From positions 186,001 through 250,000 of the forward strand of contig JAHFRU010000002.1 of assembly GCA_023266115.1 (NCBI GenBank): a stretch of DNA of 64,000 nt, written 5' to 3'. The position numbers and the translations under genes are program-made. Below, piece after piece: positions 1-9,866 of this stretch (position 1 is the stretch's first letter; each line of letters opens with the position of its first letter). Source of the DNA: Gammaproteobacteria bacterium (lineage in GTDB: Bacteria; Pseudomonadota; Gammaproteobacteria; VBWC01). Below the pieces are notes generated by a model, which worked only from the letters and a program-made list of their open reading frames with translations, ran no database searches and was not told where the DNA came from.

Positions 1-1316
1 GCCTCGTCCACGCCAACCACGATTGGCACCTGGTTGGCGACGCTGGGACTCAGGTCGCGTTCGTAATAATGCATCGCCACATCGGCGAGCGTATTGCTGT
101 AAGAGTCTGCATAGGAATCGCCGTCGAAAACGGTATTGTGATCGCCGTCGGTGTTCGACGGTGAAAGCGACGGGCTGGATCCGTTGTAGAAGCCGTCGGT
201 CATCAGGATCGTATAGTTTTGCTGACAGGTTCCGCCGGACGAGGCGCTCAAAATCGGGCAACCGCTGGTGCTGTCGAACATATTCGGGTCGCCGGAGCTG
301 TTGACGCACTCGTAGTAACGCCCGACCTTTTTCAGGTTTTGGGTCAGCGGTGTACCGCCTGTTGAATCGGTTTGAAATACCTTGCCCAGCAGCGTGTTCT
401 TGTTAGTGCTGCTGGTCATGGTCGCGACCTTGGTCTTTAGATTGCCGTTGTTGTTGATTGTGGCGTAACCCATGCGCGCGAATGTCGTATTGGTAATAAC
501 GGTGCTGACTGCGTTCTTGGCACTGTACTCGCGCTTGCGGTAATAGGTAAACCAGTTCGCGAAGTTCTGGATTTCCTCGGCATAGGTGCAGCTTGGCGCG
601 CTCGCGCAGTCGGTTCTTGACGTGCTTCCTGTGTAGGTCGGCGTTGTTGACCTGATTTCGACCAGCGTATGAGCGTCACTGGCGTCGACAACACCGTTGC
701 CGTTGGAGTCGGTCCAGGTGTAGTAACGCGCCGGATAGAAATTGGTGACGGTAAACGAGCCGAGGCTGGTCTGGGCGCCGTAGTTTGTTGAGTAGGACGT
801 GTTGGTAGTTAGATTCGTTGTGCCGACGGAGGAACTGTATGGATTGTATCGGGCCGCGGTAGGGCTGCTGTTGCCATAGGCTACGCTGGCACTGTCCTTG
901 CCCGGCCAGGGAAGGTAGGTAGCGGACGGATTGTAGTACATTTTGTTATAGCCGGAGTACCATGCCCGCCATACCCCGGCTGCGGGTGCGGCGACGCCTT
1001 TTGACGAAGTCAGATATTCTTCTGTTGGAACGATGTAGTACCAGTCGTTTTCAGCGGCGGGGTGAGTGTAATAGTACGCATAACCTCCAAGATAGAAGAG
1101 TCCGTCCGACTCCGATGTCATGACCGCCCAGTCCATACTGCCGGAATCGTCGGTCAGGAAAAACACGTTTGGCTCTACCGCCGTCGATAGATACAACGGG
1201 TTCGATGATATTGTGCCGGGAGCGGCAAGGGTCGGTTGCGCGCTAAAGAGCGTCAGCACTGATATTGTGGCTGATAGCGCAACAAAGGTGAATGTGTTCA
1301 GGGCTGCCTTAGTCAT
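1..1316 (-). CDS. pilY1: PilY1, type IV pilus tip-associated protein (N-terminal part, runs off the left edge)
   Basis: The minus-strand frame stays open from the ATG at 1316 to the window edge, giving 438 residues of a protein that is usually over 1000 residues long. It opens with a signal peptide (hydrophobic core about residues 9-26, ending near AQPTLAA). A von Willebrand A-type region follows, with the metal-binding motif DxSxS as DDSGSM at residues 56-61. A GGAG ribosome site precedes the ATG. PilY1 acts outside the cell at the pilus tip in adhesion, pilus extension and surface sensing. The C-terminal beta-propeller lies outside the window. It is the last visible gene of a minor-pilin operon, 48 bases after pilX, which is the usual order. 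Confidence 0.9.
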   Translation of the reverse strand, partial: MTKAALNTFTFVALSATISVLTLFSAQPTLAAPGTISSNPLYLSTAVEPNVFFLTDDSGSMDWAVMTSESDGLFYLGGYAYYYTHPAAENDWYYIVPTEEYLTSSKGVAAPAAGVWRAWYSGYNKMYYNPSATYLPWPGKDSASVAYGNSSPTAARYNPYSSSVGTTNLTTNTSYSTNYGAQTSLGSFTVTNFYPARYYTWTDSNGNGVVDASDAHTLVEIRSTTPTYTGSTSRTDCASAPSCTYAEEIQNFANWFTYYRKREYSAKNAVSTVITNTTFARMGYATINNNGNLKTKVATMTSSTNKNTLLGKVFQTDSTGGTPLTQNLKKVGRYYECVNSSGDPNMFDSTSGCPILSASSGGTCQQNYTILMTDGFYNGSSPSLSPSNTDGDHNTVFDGDSYADSYSNTLADVAMHYYERDLSPSVANQVPIVVGVDE

Positions 1317-1364
1317 TGAAATTCTCCGCGAACCGGTCAGATCCTTGCTGATGCCGTTCGTCTG

Positions 1365-1922
1365 TTACATGGCTCTGCCGTAATGTTCCTGTAAATACGT
1401 ATAGGAGTTGCTCGTTTTGCCGGTGGCGCGTGCCGTGATGCGAAACGTGTTCACAGCGGAGTTGCCGGTGCCATCGCCGGTGTTACTGATCATGAGCGGA
1501 TCGGGAGCGCCTATCTTGACCAACTGGATGACATAGCGTGGTGCAGTACCTGCGTCGGTCAGGGTGCCCGAGTAGCCGCGCGAGCTGGAACTGCTCCAGG
1601 TAGCGTTGGCGAACGGATCGACAGTGGCAGTGGTCGTGTACAGCCCAGTTGTGCCGCCGTTAAACGCACTTACCGCCGCGATGGACTGAATGTACGCTTC
1701 GGCATCACGCAACGCTGCTTCGGCAGACTGGAACGCAACGTTGAGGTCGCTTTGGTTGCCCGACATTTTCTGCTCAACGTTGGATGTTGTCATTGCGGTG
1801 ACGCCGATCAATGTCATGACCAGCAATATCAGCAGACTGACTATCAGCACGGCTCCGCGCTGCTCGGCCTGGAAACCTGTTGAGATTTTCTGAGAGTAGG
1901 GCGAGTTGGTGACGATAGTCAT
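1365..1922 (-). CDS. pilX: PilX, type IV pilus minor pilin
   Basis: This 185-residue protein has a class III prepilin leader. A short charged leader ends in QRG, followed by the hydrophobic helix AVLIVSLLILLVMTLIGV and then TSNVEQKMSGNQSDLNVAFQSAEAAL, the conserved N-terminal region of PilX. As is common in PilX, the Glu at mature position 5 is absent. The ATG at 1922 lies one base past the pilW stop codon; the frame is open further upstream but that would overlap pilW for no gain. PilX is exported to the inner membrane, processed by PilD, and with PilV, PilW, FimT and PilY1 forms the complex that primes pilus assembly. Confidence 0.87.
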   Translation of the reverse strand: MTIVTNSPYSQKISTGFQAEQRGAVLIVSLLILLVMTLIGVTAMTTSNVEQKMSGNQSDLNVAFQSAEAALRDAEAYIQSIAAVSAFNGGTTGLYTTTATVDPFANATWSSSSSRGYSGTLTDAGTAPRYVIQLVKIGAPDPLMISNTGDGTGNSAVNTFRITARATGKTSNSYTYLQEHYGRAM

Positions 1923-1923
1923 A

Positions 1924-2907
1924 TCATTTAACCCGGTTGCGCAAAGTGAGGGTGGTTTCATGTACGCGCCGCATGCGCCGGTCGTCCACCGGATTGTAAA
2001 CGGTGCCCAGGAGGTCATAGGTAGCGGTGTTCATGGTCGACATGACCTGTTCCTTGGTACGTAGCAGCAGCGCAATGCGGATACTGATTACGTTGTTCAT
2101 GCTGCCGACGGCGCCGGAGGCAACGTATCTGGTGCTGTTGCCGACGAGTTCGCCGTACAGGATCTGCATGTTTTCGATACCTTCCACCAGCTCAACCGGT
2201 GCCCCGCCGGCCTCCTGGAACCATAACGCGGGTTCACCGCTGGCGCCGGCCGCAACGTAATATCGTTTGGTCGTTACTTTCATGATCTCGGCGTCGGTGC
2301 CGAACGCTTTGCCGAGGTCCGTGGTTGAATTTCCCGGTGTGATGGCGTTGCCAGCGTTATGTACCATGCTTCCATTCGCAGTCGTGTAGTTGTTGATCTG
2401 AAATACTGCCGAGGCGGTGCAGTCCGAGACCAGCACGATGTCATTATCTGCAAACGGGAACGGTGCGGCCGCTGCCGGTTGCGTAAACAGGGCTGCCGAT
2501 GTGTTCGGCATCTGCGCGGTAATCCTTACACCAGAGCCGGCGGAGCTGCGCACGGTAATCTCGTCGCTACCGTTCAGGCCGGCCCCGTCAGTCGCCTCAA
2601 GGGGTATGCCAAAGCCAAAGGCGCCCGTCGGGGTATTCAGCGTATTGACGAAGCTCGTTGCGCTACTACCGCAGCCATAATAGCCTGCCATGCGCAGATT
2701 TTGACTCAGGAAGTGTAATGCGAAGCGGGTGTTTTCCTGCAGGCGCAACATTGCGTCGTTTACCAGATAAGTCTGTTTATTGCTGACGAAAATCTGCACA
2801 ACGCCGGAGAGCAGAATCAGGCTGATCGTCACAGCGACCATCACTTCCACGATCGTCATGCCGCGCTGCCGATGGAACTGACGGATGAGTGGTATGCGTC
2901 CGTTCAT
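1924..2907 (-). CDS. pilW: PilW, type IV pilus minor pilin
   Basis: PilW is 327 residues long. The prepilin cleavage region reads HRQRG, then MTIVEVMVAVTISLILLSG, with Glu at mature position 5. The C-terminal part has the beta-rich look of PilW minor pilins and carries several Cys. The start at 2907 gives an ATGA overlap with the pilV stop, pointing to translational coupling; an in-frame ATG at 2931 would only lengthen the leader. In the family, PilW joins PilV, PilX, FimT and PilY1 in the priming complex at the pilus tip. Confidence 0.86.
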   Translation of the reverse strand: MNGRIPLIRQFHRQRGMTIVEVMVAVTISLILLSGVVQIFVSNKQTYLVNDAMLRLQENTRFALHFLSQNLRMAGYYGCGSSATSFVNTLNTPTGAFGFGIPLEATDGAGLNGSDEITVRSSAGSGVRITAQMPNTSAALFTQPAAAAPFPFADNDIVLVSDCTASAVFQINNYTTANGSMVHNAGNAITPGNSTTDLGKAFGTDAEIMKVTTKRYYVAAGASGEPALWFQEAGGAPVELVEGIENMQILYGELVGNSTRYVASGAVGSMNNVISIRIALLLRTKEQVMSTMNTATYDLLGTVYNPVDDRRMRRVHETTLTLRNRVK

Positions 2908-3407
2908 GGCTGCGCCTGGATAGTGAGACATTTGAGATCCACCGTCAGGTTCGTGCCGCAGCCGGTACCGGTGGCGCCGGTGCGGGATTCATCCCACATG
3001 ACGGTGATGGTAAACGTCGAGCTGTTGCCGGCAACGCGCCCTTTGCCGGATGGCAGTGACGGCGTGCTGCCCAGGGTCTGGTTCCATTTCCATGCGTCGT
3101 ATTGCGCGAGTTGTGCCGTGGAGCAGCCCGTGCTGATACAGCCAGGATCGGTTTCGGTACCAACTATTGCGTTATAGGCGCCACTGGTGACCCCTGCGCG
3201 ATTGGCGCGCATGAGGTCCGCCATATTATAGGCCATGGTTGTGGCGATGCTGTGCGCCTCCGCCGTCAGGTTCGCACGCATACCTGTCAACTGCAGCCCG
3301 GCGAGCCCGAGCAGCCCGATAGACAGGATCACTACAGTGACCAGGACCTCCATCAAGGAAGTTCCCTTCAGTTGCCTTGGCGTAGCTGTCCGATTTTTGG
3401 TTACCAT
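2904..3407 (-). CDS. pilV: PilV, type IV pilus minor pilin
   Basis: This 167-residue protein has the prepilin motif KG followed by TSLMEVLVTVVILSIGLLGLAGLQL, which is diagnostic for PilV (Glu at mature position 5 and a GLAGLQ run at the end of the helix). The soluble part carries Cys residues consistent with a disulfide-stabilised beta domain. It sits between fimT and pilW in the same operon, 15 bases after fimT, and overlaps pilW by four bases. It is inferred to be inserted in the inner membrane and then built into the pilus. Confidence 0.86.
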   Translation of the reverse strand: MVTKNRTATPRQLKGTSLMEVLVTVVILSIGLLGLAGLQLTGMRANLTAEAHSIATTMAYNMADLMRANRAGVTSGAYNAIVGTETDPGCISTGCSTAQLAQYDAWKWNQTLGSTPSLPSGKGRVAGNSSTFTITVMWDESRTGATGTGCGTNLTVDLKCLTIQAQP

Positions 3408-3422
3408 GACGTTGATCTTTGC

Positions 3423-3938
3423 TTATGCGCAGGCCGACGTTGCGACACTGGATCGGCCGCTGGGAATGATTGTGACGGTACGGGCCTGGTTCCCCGTGCA
3501 GCCAGTGGCGTTCAGCGTAAACGTTACGGTGCTGGCGGCATTGTTAAATCCCGAGGCTGCGTATTGCATCTGGAACGTTGAGCCGGTGAGTGTCACTGCG
3601 CCCACGGCCTCGTGAACCCGCACGATTTCAGTCGACGCCATGGTGCCATTGCCGTCGCTGTCCACCCATACCAGCCAGCCCGTTGCCCAATCCTGACCCG
3701 ATCCGGCACAGCTTGTACCGTTAGTGCTGCGACACACGGTCGCCGTGCGCCCCTGCTTGATCGCTTCGGTGCGGGCGAAATGCAGATCGGCGATCAGTTC
3801 GTTGGTTTTAGTGGCCAGGCGATTATTTAGAACGATGCTAGTGAAGGATGGCACTGCCATCGTCATCAGAATAATGCCGAGCGCGACCGCGAGCATCAGT
3901 TCGATCAGCGTAAATCCGGCATGGCTAGTCCTGTGCAT
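3423..3938 (-). CDS. fimT: FimT/GspH-type minor pilin
   Basis: This 171-residue pseudopilin has a short leader HAG, then FTLIELMLAVALGIILMTMAVP (Glu at mature position 5). The next stretch, NNRLATKTNELIADLHFARTEAIKQGRTATVCRS, is the GspH/FimT signature. Two further Cys pairs are likely in the beta domain. It is the first gene of the minor-pilin operon. FimT-type pilins are minor pilus subunits, and some bind DNA during uptake in naturally competent species. No clear Shine-Dalgarno site stands before the ATG, so the start could move by a few codons. Confidence 0.85.
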   Translation of the reverse strand: MHRTSHAGFTLIELMLAVALGIILMTMAVPSFTSIVLNNRLATKTNELIADLHFARTEAIKQGRTATVCRSTNGTSCAGSGQDWATGWLVWVDSDGNGTMASTEIVRVHEAVGAVTLTGSTFQMQYAASGFNNAASTVTFTLNATGCTGNQARTVTIIPSGRSSVATSACA

Positions 3939-4083
3939 ATGCCGGTTATCGTCCGGGGTGGTCGACAGATGAACGAAACACGACGGACGGACGAATCAAC
4001 CGGATCGACGGTTTGGCGGTGAGACCGGGGAAAGGGTCTTTGTGAGTCGTTTCACGGCGGCCAGGGGCTGGCACAGCCGAGTT

Positions 4084-4160
<77 letters not shown>

Positions 4161-4177
4161 CTGACCTAGCCGACTAT

Positions 4178-4183
4178 ATTATA
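4178..4183 (-). promoter_or_regulatory. Probable -10 box of the tRNA-Arg promoter
   Basis: The minus strand reads TATAAT 17 bases before the first base of tRNA-Arg, so transcription would start about 10 bases before the mature 5' end. No convincing -35 box is seen at the right distance. Confidence 0.5.
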
Positions 4184-4262
4184 AGGTGTCGCGCGGGCGA
4201 TGCGAGCCGGCAAAGGGGGCATCCCGACGCACCTGTGGATAATTCGTCATTCCGGCAGCCGG

Positions 4263-4282
4263 TTGCCACCAAAGTTGCCCCC
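4263..4282 (+). repeat. Left copy of a direct repeat flanking the arn region (TTGCCACC-N4-TTGCCCCC)
   Basis: Two octamers separated by four bases (AAAG). The same 8-N4-8 layout, in the same orientation, occurs at 12548-12567, on the far side of the arn operon. Such doubled TTGCCCCC motifs could be recombinase-binding or attachment-site remnants; that is inference. The rest of 4161-4384 shows no gene. Confidence 0.45.
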
Positions 4283-4384
4283 GGGCTTGCCGGCGCAGGC
4301 GTCCCTCTGGAGCGACCGGTGGACACACAGGGCAGGGCCGGTGACCGCACTGCGTATCGGTCGCGTTGTCTCCCGGCTCACTGT

Positions 4385-4580
4385 GAGTTCCGAACGATCC
4401 CGTTCCAGGTCCTTTAGCCGGCGCACCTCCGAGGTCTGCAGGCTTTCGTACTACTGTCGCCAGCGCTAGAAGCTTCGTTCAGAAACGTTGCGTTTGCGTA
4501 TCACTTCGTGGATGCTGCCGTGTGCTTCGACTTCCTTAGAGTATCTTTACGATTTCTTCTTCTCCGGATGGCTTAGCCAT
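4385..4580 (-). pseudogene. Decayed IS3-family transposase OrfA fragment
   Basis: On the minus strand, a GGAGG ribosome site and an ATG at 4580 begin MAKPSGEEEIVKIL. One frameshift near 4536-4541 then breaks the frame, which resumes as EVEAHGSIHEVIRKRNVSER, SF-stop-RWRQ-stop-Y and SLQTSEVRRLKDLERD. This is the helix-turn-helix and leucine-zipper region of IS3-family OrfA, where the family reads KILREVE, VSEQTFYRW and RRLKELE. Two in-frame TAG codons (4466-4468 and 4451-4453) replace the Tyr of FYRW and the residue before YE. OrfB is absent, so the copy is dead. Outside it, 4581-4715 holds only the upstream region of arnB. Confidence 0.78.
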
Positions 4581-4715
4581 AGCTCCTCCAGTCGCGTAAT
4601 ATCTAACCTATCTACTGGACGAAAATCCTGGGCCGGCCGGTTTCTTTATTTCAATACGCAACGGGTATATCGACGCAAGTCGTGTATGTGGTAACGAGCT
4701 AACGGGGTCCGCGCG

Positions 4716-5912
4716 ATGCAGGAGCAATACAGAAAATTCCGTGGAAACACTGAGCAGAATGCCTTTCTTCCGTTATCCCGACCCTCGATAACCGAACAGG
4801 ATATCGACAATGTCGTCGCAGTATTGCGTTCCGGATGGATTACCACCGGCCCCAAGGCCGCCGAGTTCGAGCAGCGGTTTTGCGAACTAACCGGTGCGGC
4901 CCATGCGATTGCGCTGTCGTCGGCGACGGCCGGAATGCACCTGCTGCTCCATGCGTACGGAATCGGGCCGGGCGACGAGGTGATTACGCCTTCCCTGACC
5001 TGGGTATCCATGGTCAATCTGGTTACGGCGTGCGGCGCCACACCGGTATTCGTTGACATCGACCGGAATCACCTGATGACAACGGCCGCAATGATCGAGC
5101 CGCTGATAACGGAGCGCACGCGCCTGATTGTTCCGGTACACTTCGCCGGTGCACCGCTGGATATGTCCCCGTTGCGTGCGCTGTCGAAGAAGTACGGCAT
5201 AGCGGTGGTTGAGGACGCGGCGCATGCCGTCGGCACTACTTATCGCGGAGAACCGGTCGGACGACATGGCACTGCGATTTTCTCGTTCCATGCGATCAAA
5301 AATATCACGACTGCCGAGGGCGGGATGTTCTGCACGGACGATGCGGCGCTGGCGGCACGTATCCGCAGTCTGAAGTTTCACGGTCTCGGCGTCGATGCGT
5401 ATGATCGCGAAACCCACGGCCGGGCGCCTCAGGCCGAGGTGCTTGAGCCAGGTTATAAGTACAACCTTGCCGATCTCAACGCCGTGCTAGGACTCGGCCA
5501 ACTGTCGCGTCTCGGCGCGATCAACCAGCGGCGCACCGAGCTGGCGGCTCAATATCTGGACGAGCTCAAGCCGATAGACGAGGTCATGCCGCTCGCGGCC
5601 CCCGATTACCCCCATACCCACGCCTGGCACCTGTTCGTTATTCGGCTCGATATCGACCGCGCCGGAACCAGCCGGGACGATTTCATGGCGGCGCTTAAGA
5701 TAATGGGTATTGGGACCGGATTGCATTTTCGCGCCGTGCATACGCACAAATTCTATCGAGAACGTATGCCGGTCCCTAAGGGGGGATTGCCGAACACGGA
5801 ATGGAATTCGGATCGCATTGTCTCACTGCCATTGTTTCCCGATATGGGTCCAGCGGATATCCGTCGCGTCGTCACTGCGATCAAATCAGTGCTTGCCGGG
5901 GGTCCACAATGA
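4716..5912 (+). CDS. arnB: ArnB, UDP-4-amino-4-deoxy-L-arabinose aminotransferase
   Basis: This PLP-dependent DegT/DnrJ/EryC1-family enzyme moves an amino group from glutamate to UDP-4-keto-pentose, giving UDP-L-Ara4N. The 398 residues track Salmonella/E. coli ArnB closely, including [26 protein letters not shown], and [15 protein letters not shown] with the PLP lysine at residue 195. Also conserved are [27 protein letters not shown] and [10 protein letters not shown]. The ATG at 4716 adds about 12 residues to the enteric N-terminus and has no strong ribosome site. It is the first gene of the arnBCADTEF operon and ends in an ATGA overlap with arnC. Confidence 0.95.
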   Translation: MQEQYRKFRGNTEQNAFLPLSRPSITEQDIDNVVAVLRSGWITTGPKAAEFEQRFCELTGAAHAIALSSATAGMHLLLHAYGIGPGDEVITPSLTWVSMVNLVTACGATPVFVDIDRNHLMTTAAMIEPLITERTRLIVPVHFAGAPLDMSPLRALSKKYGIAVVEDAAHAVGTTYRGEPVGRHGTAIFSFHAIKNITTAEGGMFCTDDAALAARIRSLKFHGLGVDAYDRETHGRAPQAEVLEPGYKYNLADLNAVLGLGQLSRLGAINQRRTELAAQYLDELKPIDEVMPLAAPDYPHTHAWHLFVIRLDIDRAGTSRDDFMAALKIMGIGTGLHFRAVHTHKFYRERMPVPKGGLPNTEWNSDRIVSLPLFPDMGPADIRRVVTAIKSVLAGGPQ

Positions 5913-6901
5913 ACAAACCGAAGGTATCTCTGGTTATTCCCGTGTATAACGAAGAGGCGAACCTCCCGGAGTTGATCAAACGCTGTGTTGCGGTCGGTAG
6001 CGGCGTGCCGGGCGGCTTCGAAATCGTTCTCGTCGATGACGGCAGCCGTGACAGATCGCCGGCGCTGATCCAGGAGGCGACCGGACGGCATCCCGGACAG
6101 GTGATCGGCGTGATGTTGAACCGGAACTATGGACAGCATGCGGCAGTGATGGCCGGGCTGGCAGAGTCGCGCGGCGAGATCGTGGTGACACTCGATGCCG
6201 ATCTGCAAAATCCCCCGGAGGAGATTCCCAAGTTGCTTGATGCGATGAAAGAGGGCGATTGCGATGTGGTCGGAAGCATCCGGCAGCAGCGTCGCGACTC
6301 GTGGTTTCGTCGCTTGTCGTCGCGCATCATCAACAAGGCTGTACAAAAGGTAACCGGTGTGGTGATGCACGACTATGGCTGTATGTTACGTGCTTATCAT
6401 CGCACCATCGTTGACGCGATGCTTCAATGTCATGAGCACAGCACGTTTATCCCGGTACTTGCCAACTCCTTTGCCTCGAAGACCGCCGAAGTGGAAGTGC
6501 ATCACGCCGGGCGTAGCGGGGACTCGTCCAAATACAACCTGTGGAAGTTGATCAATCTGCAGTTCGATTTGTTGACAAGCATGACGACGTTTCCGTTGCG
6601 TTTGTTAAGTATTCTGGGTGCAGCGGCGGGCTTGCTTGGCTTCTTGTTCAGCCTGATATTGCTGTTCATGCGCGTCGTGTACGGGTCGGCATGGGCGGCA
6701 GAGGGCGTATTTACGATTTTTGCCGTGCTGTTTATTTTCATCGGTGCACAACTGCTCGCGATGGGTTTGCTCGGCGAATATATCGGGCGTATCTATAACG
6801 ACGTGAGGGCGCGTCCGAGGTATTTCGTCAGTGCGGTATTGGGGCGTTTCCCGGAAAGGGAAGCGCGCATCTCCAGCGCAGTGGGTCTTCGAGGACAATA
6901 G
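5909..6901 (+). CDS. arnC: ArnC, undecaprenyl-phosphate 4-deoxy-4-formamido-L-arabinose transferase
   Basis: This family 2 glycosyltransferase moves formylated L-Ara4N from UDP to undecaprenyl phosphate at the inner membrane. The 330-residue product starts [20 protein letters not shown]. It has the GT-A acidic motifs (VDDGSRD and [13 protein letters not shown]) and ends with two membrane helices (about residues 230-290), as in ArnC and DPM1-type enzymes. The ATG at 5909 overlaps the arnB stop as ATGA; the frame is open further upstream, inside arnB. It is followed 7 bases later by arnA. Confidence 0.93.
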   Translation: MNKPKVSLVIPVYNEEANLPELIKRCVAVGSGVPGGFEIVLVDDGSRDRSPALIQEATGRHPGQVIGVMLNRNYGQHAAVMAGLAESRGEIVVTLDADLQNPPEEIPKLLDAMKEGDCDVVGSIRQQRRDSWFRRLSSRIINKAVQKVTGVVMHDYGCMLRAYHRTIVDAMLQCHEHSTFIPVLANSFASKTAEVEVHHAGRSGDSSKYNLWKLINLQFDLLTSMTTFPLRLLSILGAAAGLLGFLFSLILLFMRVVYGSAWAAEGVFTIFAVLFIFIGAQLLAMGLLGEYIGRIYNDVRARPRYFVSAVLGRFPEREARISSAVGLRGQ

Positions 6902-6908
6902 ATTGGTT

Positions 6909-8942
6909 ATGAAAGCGATAGTAGTTGCCTACCACAACATGGGATATGCCGGTATCGAGGCGCTGATACGAAACGGGTTCGATATCCAGGCGGTGTTTAC
7001 CTACGCCGATGATCCACACGAAAATATCTGGTTTCGTTCCGTGGCGGAGCTGGCGGCCAGTCACGATATTCCGGTATATGCGCCAGACGATATTAATCAT
7101 CCATTGTGGGTCGAGAAGATACGCGCCATGGAGCCGGATTTTCTGTTCTCATTCTATTATCGCGATCTCATTCGTCGTCCGCTGCTGGAAATTCCGCGGA
7201 AAGGCTGTCTGAACCTGCATGGCTCGTTGCTGCCGAAATATCGCGGCCGGGCGCCGGTGAACTGGGCGCTTGTCAACGGAGAGCGGGAAAGCGGCGTCAC
7301 GCTGCATTACATGACCCCGCGCGCGGATGACGGGGATATCGTTTGTCAGCGCGGCGTGGCAATCGAACCGGCGGATACCGCCTGGTCGCTGAATAACAAG
7401 CTGGTGGATGCCGCCGGCAGCATGCTTGATGAACAACTGCCCCTGTTACGCGCCGGCATTGCGCGCCGAATTCCGCAGGACCATGCCGCCGCTACCTGTT
7501 ACGGCCGGCGCAGTCCTGACGATGGCCAGATCGACTGGAATCAATCCGCGATCGCGATCAATAACCTGACAAGGGCGGTAACCCGTCCCTATCCGGGCGC
7601 GTTCACCTTCCGTGGGCGGGAAAAGATGATCATCTGGAAGGCGATCGCAGACGGTGCTTATCGCGGCGGCGCCGCACCGGGGATGGTGGTATCCGTGGAC
7701 CCGCTGGTCATTGCCTGCGGTGAAGGTGCGCTGAAAGTGGAATTTGGCCAGTTTGAAAAAGGGGTCTACTCAACGGGGGCTGCACTGGCACGCGAGCTGA
7801 ATCTGGTTGAAGGTTTGCACCTGGGCAAGGTGAGCGCGCCGGGCAGCGTACGTAAACCCCGGGTATTAATACTGGGCGTCAACGGTTTTATCGGCAACGC
7901 GCTGACGGAGCGGCTGCTTGCCAGCGGCAATTATGAGGTTCATGGCATGGACCTCAATGACCACGCCATAGCGCGTTTTCGCGGCGCCCGGGATTTTTAC
8001 TTTCATGAAGGTGACATCAGTATTCATCGTGAATGGATCGAATACCATATCAAGAAATGCGATATTGTCCTGCCGCTCGTGGCCATTGCCACACCGATCG
8101 AGTACACGCGTAATCCGCTCCGCGTGTTCGAGCTGGATTTCGAGGAAAATCTCCGTATCGTCCGTTACTGCGTAAAATATAATAAACGTATAATTTTTCC
8201 GTCGACGTCCGAGGTATACGGGATGTGCGATGACGACGAGTTCAGTGAGGAAACGTCCAGGCTGATACTCGGGCCGATCAACAAACAGCGCTGGATTTAC
8301 TCCTGTTCCAAGCAGTTACTGGATCGGGTGATATGGGCCTACGGGAAGTCAAACGGCCTGCGCTTCACGTTGTTCAGACCGTTCAACTGGATAGGGCCAC
8401 GTCTCGATTCGCTCGAATCTGCGAGGATAGGCAGCTCGCGCGTCATCACGCAATTGATTCTGAACCTCGTCGAGGGAACTCCGATTCAGCTAATCGATGG
8501 CGGAGAGCAGAAGCGCTGTTTCACGGATGTCATGGATGGCATAGAGTGTTTATTCCGGATTATTGAAAACCGGAAGAATGTCGCTGATGGGCGGATATTC
8601 AACATCGGCAATCCGGATAACGACGCCAGTATCCGCGAGTTGGCGGAGATGCTGCTCGAGCAGTTCGATCATCATCCGCTGCGCGATCAGTTTCCACCAT
8701 TCGCCGGTATGCACGCGCTGGAAAGTCACCGGTATTACGGCGACGGATATCAGGATGTGTTACACCGGCGGCCCAGTGTCGACAGCGCGAGGCGAGCGCT
8801 GGGCTGGCGGCCGGAGACCCCGTTGAAGCATTCTATCGCGACTACGCTGGATTATTTTTTGAGAGATTACGCGGGTGCGCAGGCTGTATCGGTGGCGGGC
8901 GGGGAGTCGGGTCCGGTATTTCTGCGCACTGCACAACGATGA
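6909..8942 (+). CDS. arnA: ArnA, bifunctional UDP-L-Ara4N formyltransferase / UDP-glucuronate decarboxylase
   Basis: The 677-residue two-domain enzyme starts [20 protein letters not shown]. The N-terminal formyltransferase domain (to about 305) has [12 protein letters not shown] with N102 and H104, and D140 in ADDGDI; these are the catalytic residues of the E. coli enzyme at the same numbers. The C-terminal SDR domain begins near 318 with GVNGFIG. It has STSEVYG with S434 and E435 (E. coli S433/E434) and a YSCSK active site. It oxidises and decarboxylates UDP-glucuronate to the keto-pentose used by ArnB, then formylates the ArnB product. Both activities look intact. Confidence 0.96.
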   Translation: MKAIVVAYHNMGYAGIEALIRNGFDIQAVFTYADDPHENIWFRSVAELAASHDIPVYAPDDINHPLWVEKIRAMEPDFLFSFYYRDLIRRPLLEIPRKGCLNLHGSLLPKYRGRAPVNWALVNGERESGVTLHYMTPRADDGDIVCQRGVAIEPADTAWSLNNKLVDAAGSMLDEQLPLLRAGIARRIPQDHAAATCYGRRSPDDGQIDWNQSAIAINNLTRAVTRPYPGAFTFRGREKMIIWKAIADGAYRGGAAPGMVVSVDPLVIACGEGALKVEFGQFEKGVYSTGAALARELNLVEGLHLGKVSAPGSVRKPRVLILGVNGFIGNALTERLLASGNYEVHGMDLNDHAIARFRGARDFYFHEGDISIHREWIEYHIKKCDIVLPLVAIATPIEYTRNPLRVFELDFEENLRIVRYCVKYNKRIIFPSTSEVYGMCDDDEFSEETSRLILGPINKQRWIYSCSKQLLDRVIWAYGKSNGLRFTLFRPFNWIGPRLDSLESARIGSSRVITQLILNLVEGTPIQLIDGGEQKRCFTDVMDGIECLFRIIENRKNVADGRIFNIGNPDNDASIRELAEMLLEQFDHHPLRDQFPPFAGMHALESHRYYGDGYQDVLHRRPSVDSARRALGWRPETPLKHSIATTLDYFLRDYAGAQAVSVAGGESGPVFLRTAQR

Positions 8943-8973
8943 TTAATCGCCGCGGCGATTTAGCTTTTGCGAA

Positions 8974-9864
8974 ATGATCGTCGGTTTGCGTATTGACGTG
9001 GACACGCTACGCGGTACGCGCATCGGCGTGCCGTTTCTGCTGGGTATCCTCGAGAAGCACAGAATTCATGCCAGTATTTTCTTTTCCGTCGGCCCGGACA
9101 ATATGGGGCGACATCTCTGGCGTCTGGTTAAGCCGCAGTTCCTAGTCAAGATGTTGCGTTCTCGTGCAGCGAGTTTGTACGGCTGGGACATTCTGTTACG
9201 CGGAACGCTGTGGCCAGGGCCGCGCATTCTTGATCGATGTGGCGAGGTTGTGCGCCAAGCCGATCGGGCAGGCCACGAGATCGGTCTTCATGCCTGGGAT
9301 CACTACCGATGGCAAACATATATTGAATCGATGTCGCCGCAAGACATCCGGCACGAAATACAGCTCGGCCTGGACGCTCTGCGGCGCGCGCTTGGGCGTG
9401 ATGTGGACTGTTCGGCGGTCGCCGGCTGGCGCTGTACCCCGCAGGTGCTGATCGAAAGCCTGGGGTTTGGGTTTCGCTATAACAGTGACTGCAGAGGAAC
9501 CAGTATCTTTAAGCCGCTTGTCGCCGGTATCGAATGTCCGCCCCAGGTGCCGGTCACGTTACCAACATATGATGAGATTGTCGGCAGGCAGGGCATCGAT
9601 GACCGTAATTACAACCAACACATGTTGTCCCTGATCCGTCCGGGCCGGCTTAACGTGCTGACCATACATGCTGAAGTCGAGGGCATTGCGAAGTCGGGAC
9701 TGTTTAGCGAATTTCTGCATCGCGCGCGACAGCAAGATATCACGTTCGTGCCGTTGGGTATGCTCTTGGAACATGAAGAACGGGTGCCGATGGGTTCTAT
9801 CGAATACACGCATGTGCGCGGCCGCGACGGCCGTGTATGTCACCAATCGGTTCTGAAAGCGTAG
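8974..9864 (+). CDS. arnD: ArnD, 4-deoxy-4-formamido-L-arabinose-phosphoundecaprenol deformylase
   Basis: This NodB-type polysaccharide deacetylase removes the formyl group once the sugar is on undecaprenyl phosphate. The 296 residues match E. coli ArnD throughout: GLRIDVDTLRGTR (metal-binding Asp), FFSVGPDNMGRHLWRLVKP, SLYGWDILLRGT, IGLHAWDH (metal-binding His), AGWR, RYNSDCRG and TIHAEVEG. It lies 31 bases after arnA and 2 bases before the preferred arnT start. Neither a membrane anchor nor a signal peptide is seen, as in the family. Confidence 0.94.
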   Translation: MIVGLRIDVDTLRGTRIGVPFLLGILEKHRIHASIFFSVGPDNMGRHLWRLVKPQFLVKMLRSRAASLYGWDILLRGTLWPGPRILDRCGEVVRQADRAGHEIGLHAWDHYRWQTYIESMSPQDIRHEIQLGLDALRRALGRDVDCSAVAGWRCTPQVLIESLGFGFRYNSDCRGTSIFKPLVAGIECPPQVPVTLPTYDEIVGRQGIDDRNYNQHMLSLIRPGRLNVLTIHAEVEGIAKSGLFSEFLHRARQQDITFVPLGMLLEHEERVPMGSIEYTHVRGRDGRVCHQSVLKA

Positions 9865-9866
9865 CA

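Noticed and set aside
4200-4469. 89-codon plus-strand frame between tRNA-Arg and arnB
   Set aside because: It runs antisense to the IS3 orfA relic and across the direct repeat; composition is that of a shadow frame.
8942-9000. Possible frameshift or missing gene between arnA and arnD
   Set aside because: The 31-base gap is ordinary and both proteins are full length against their families.
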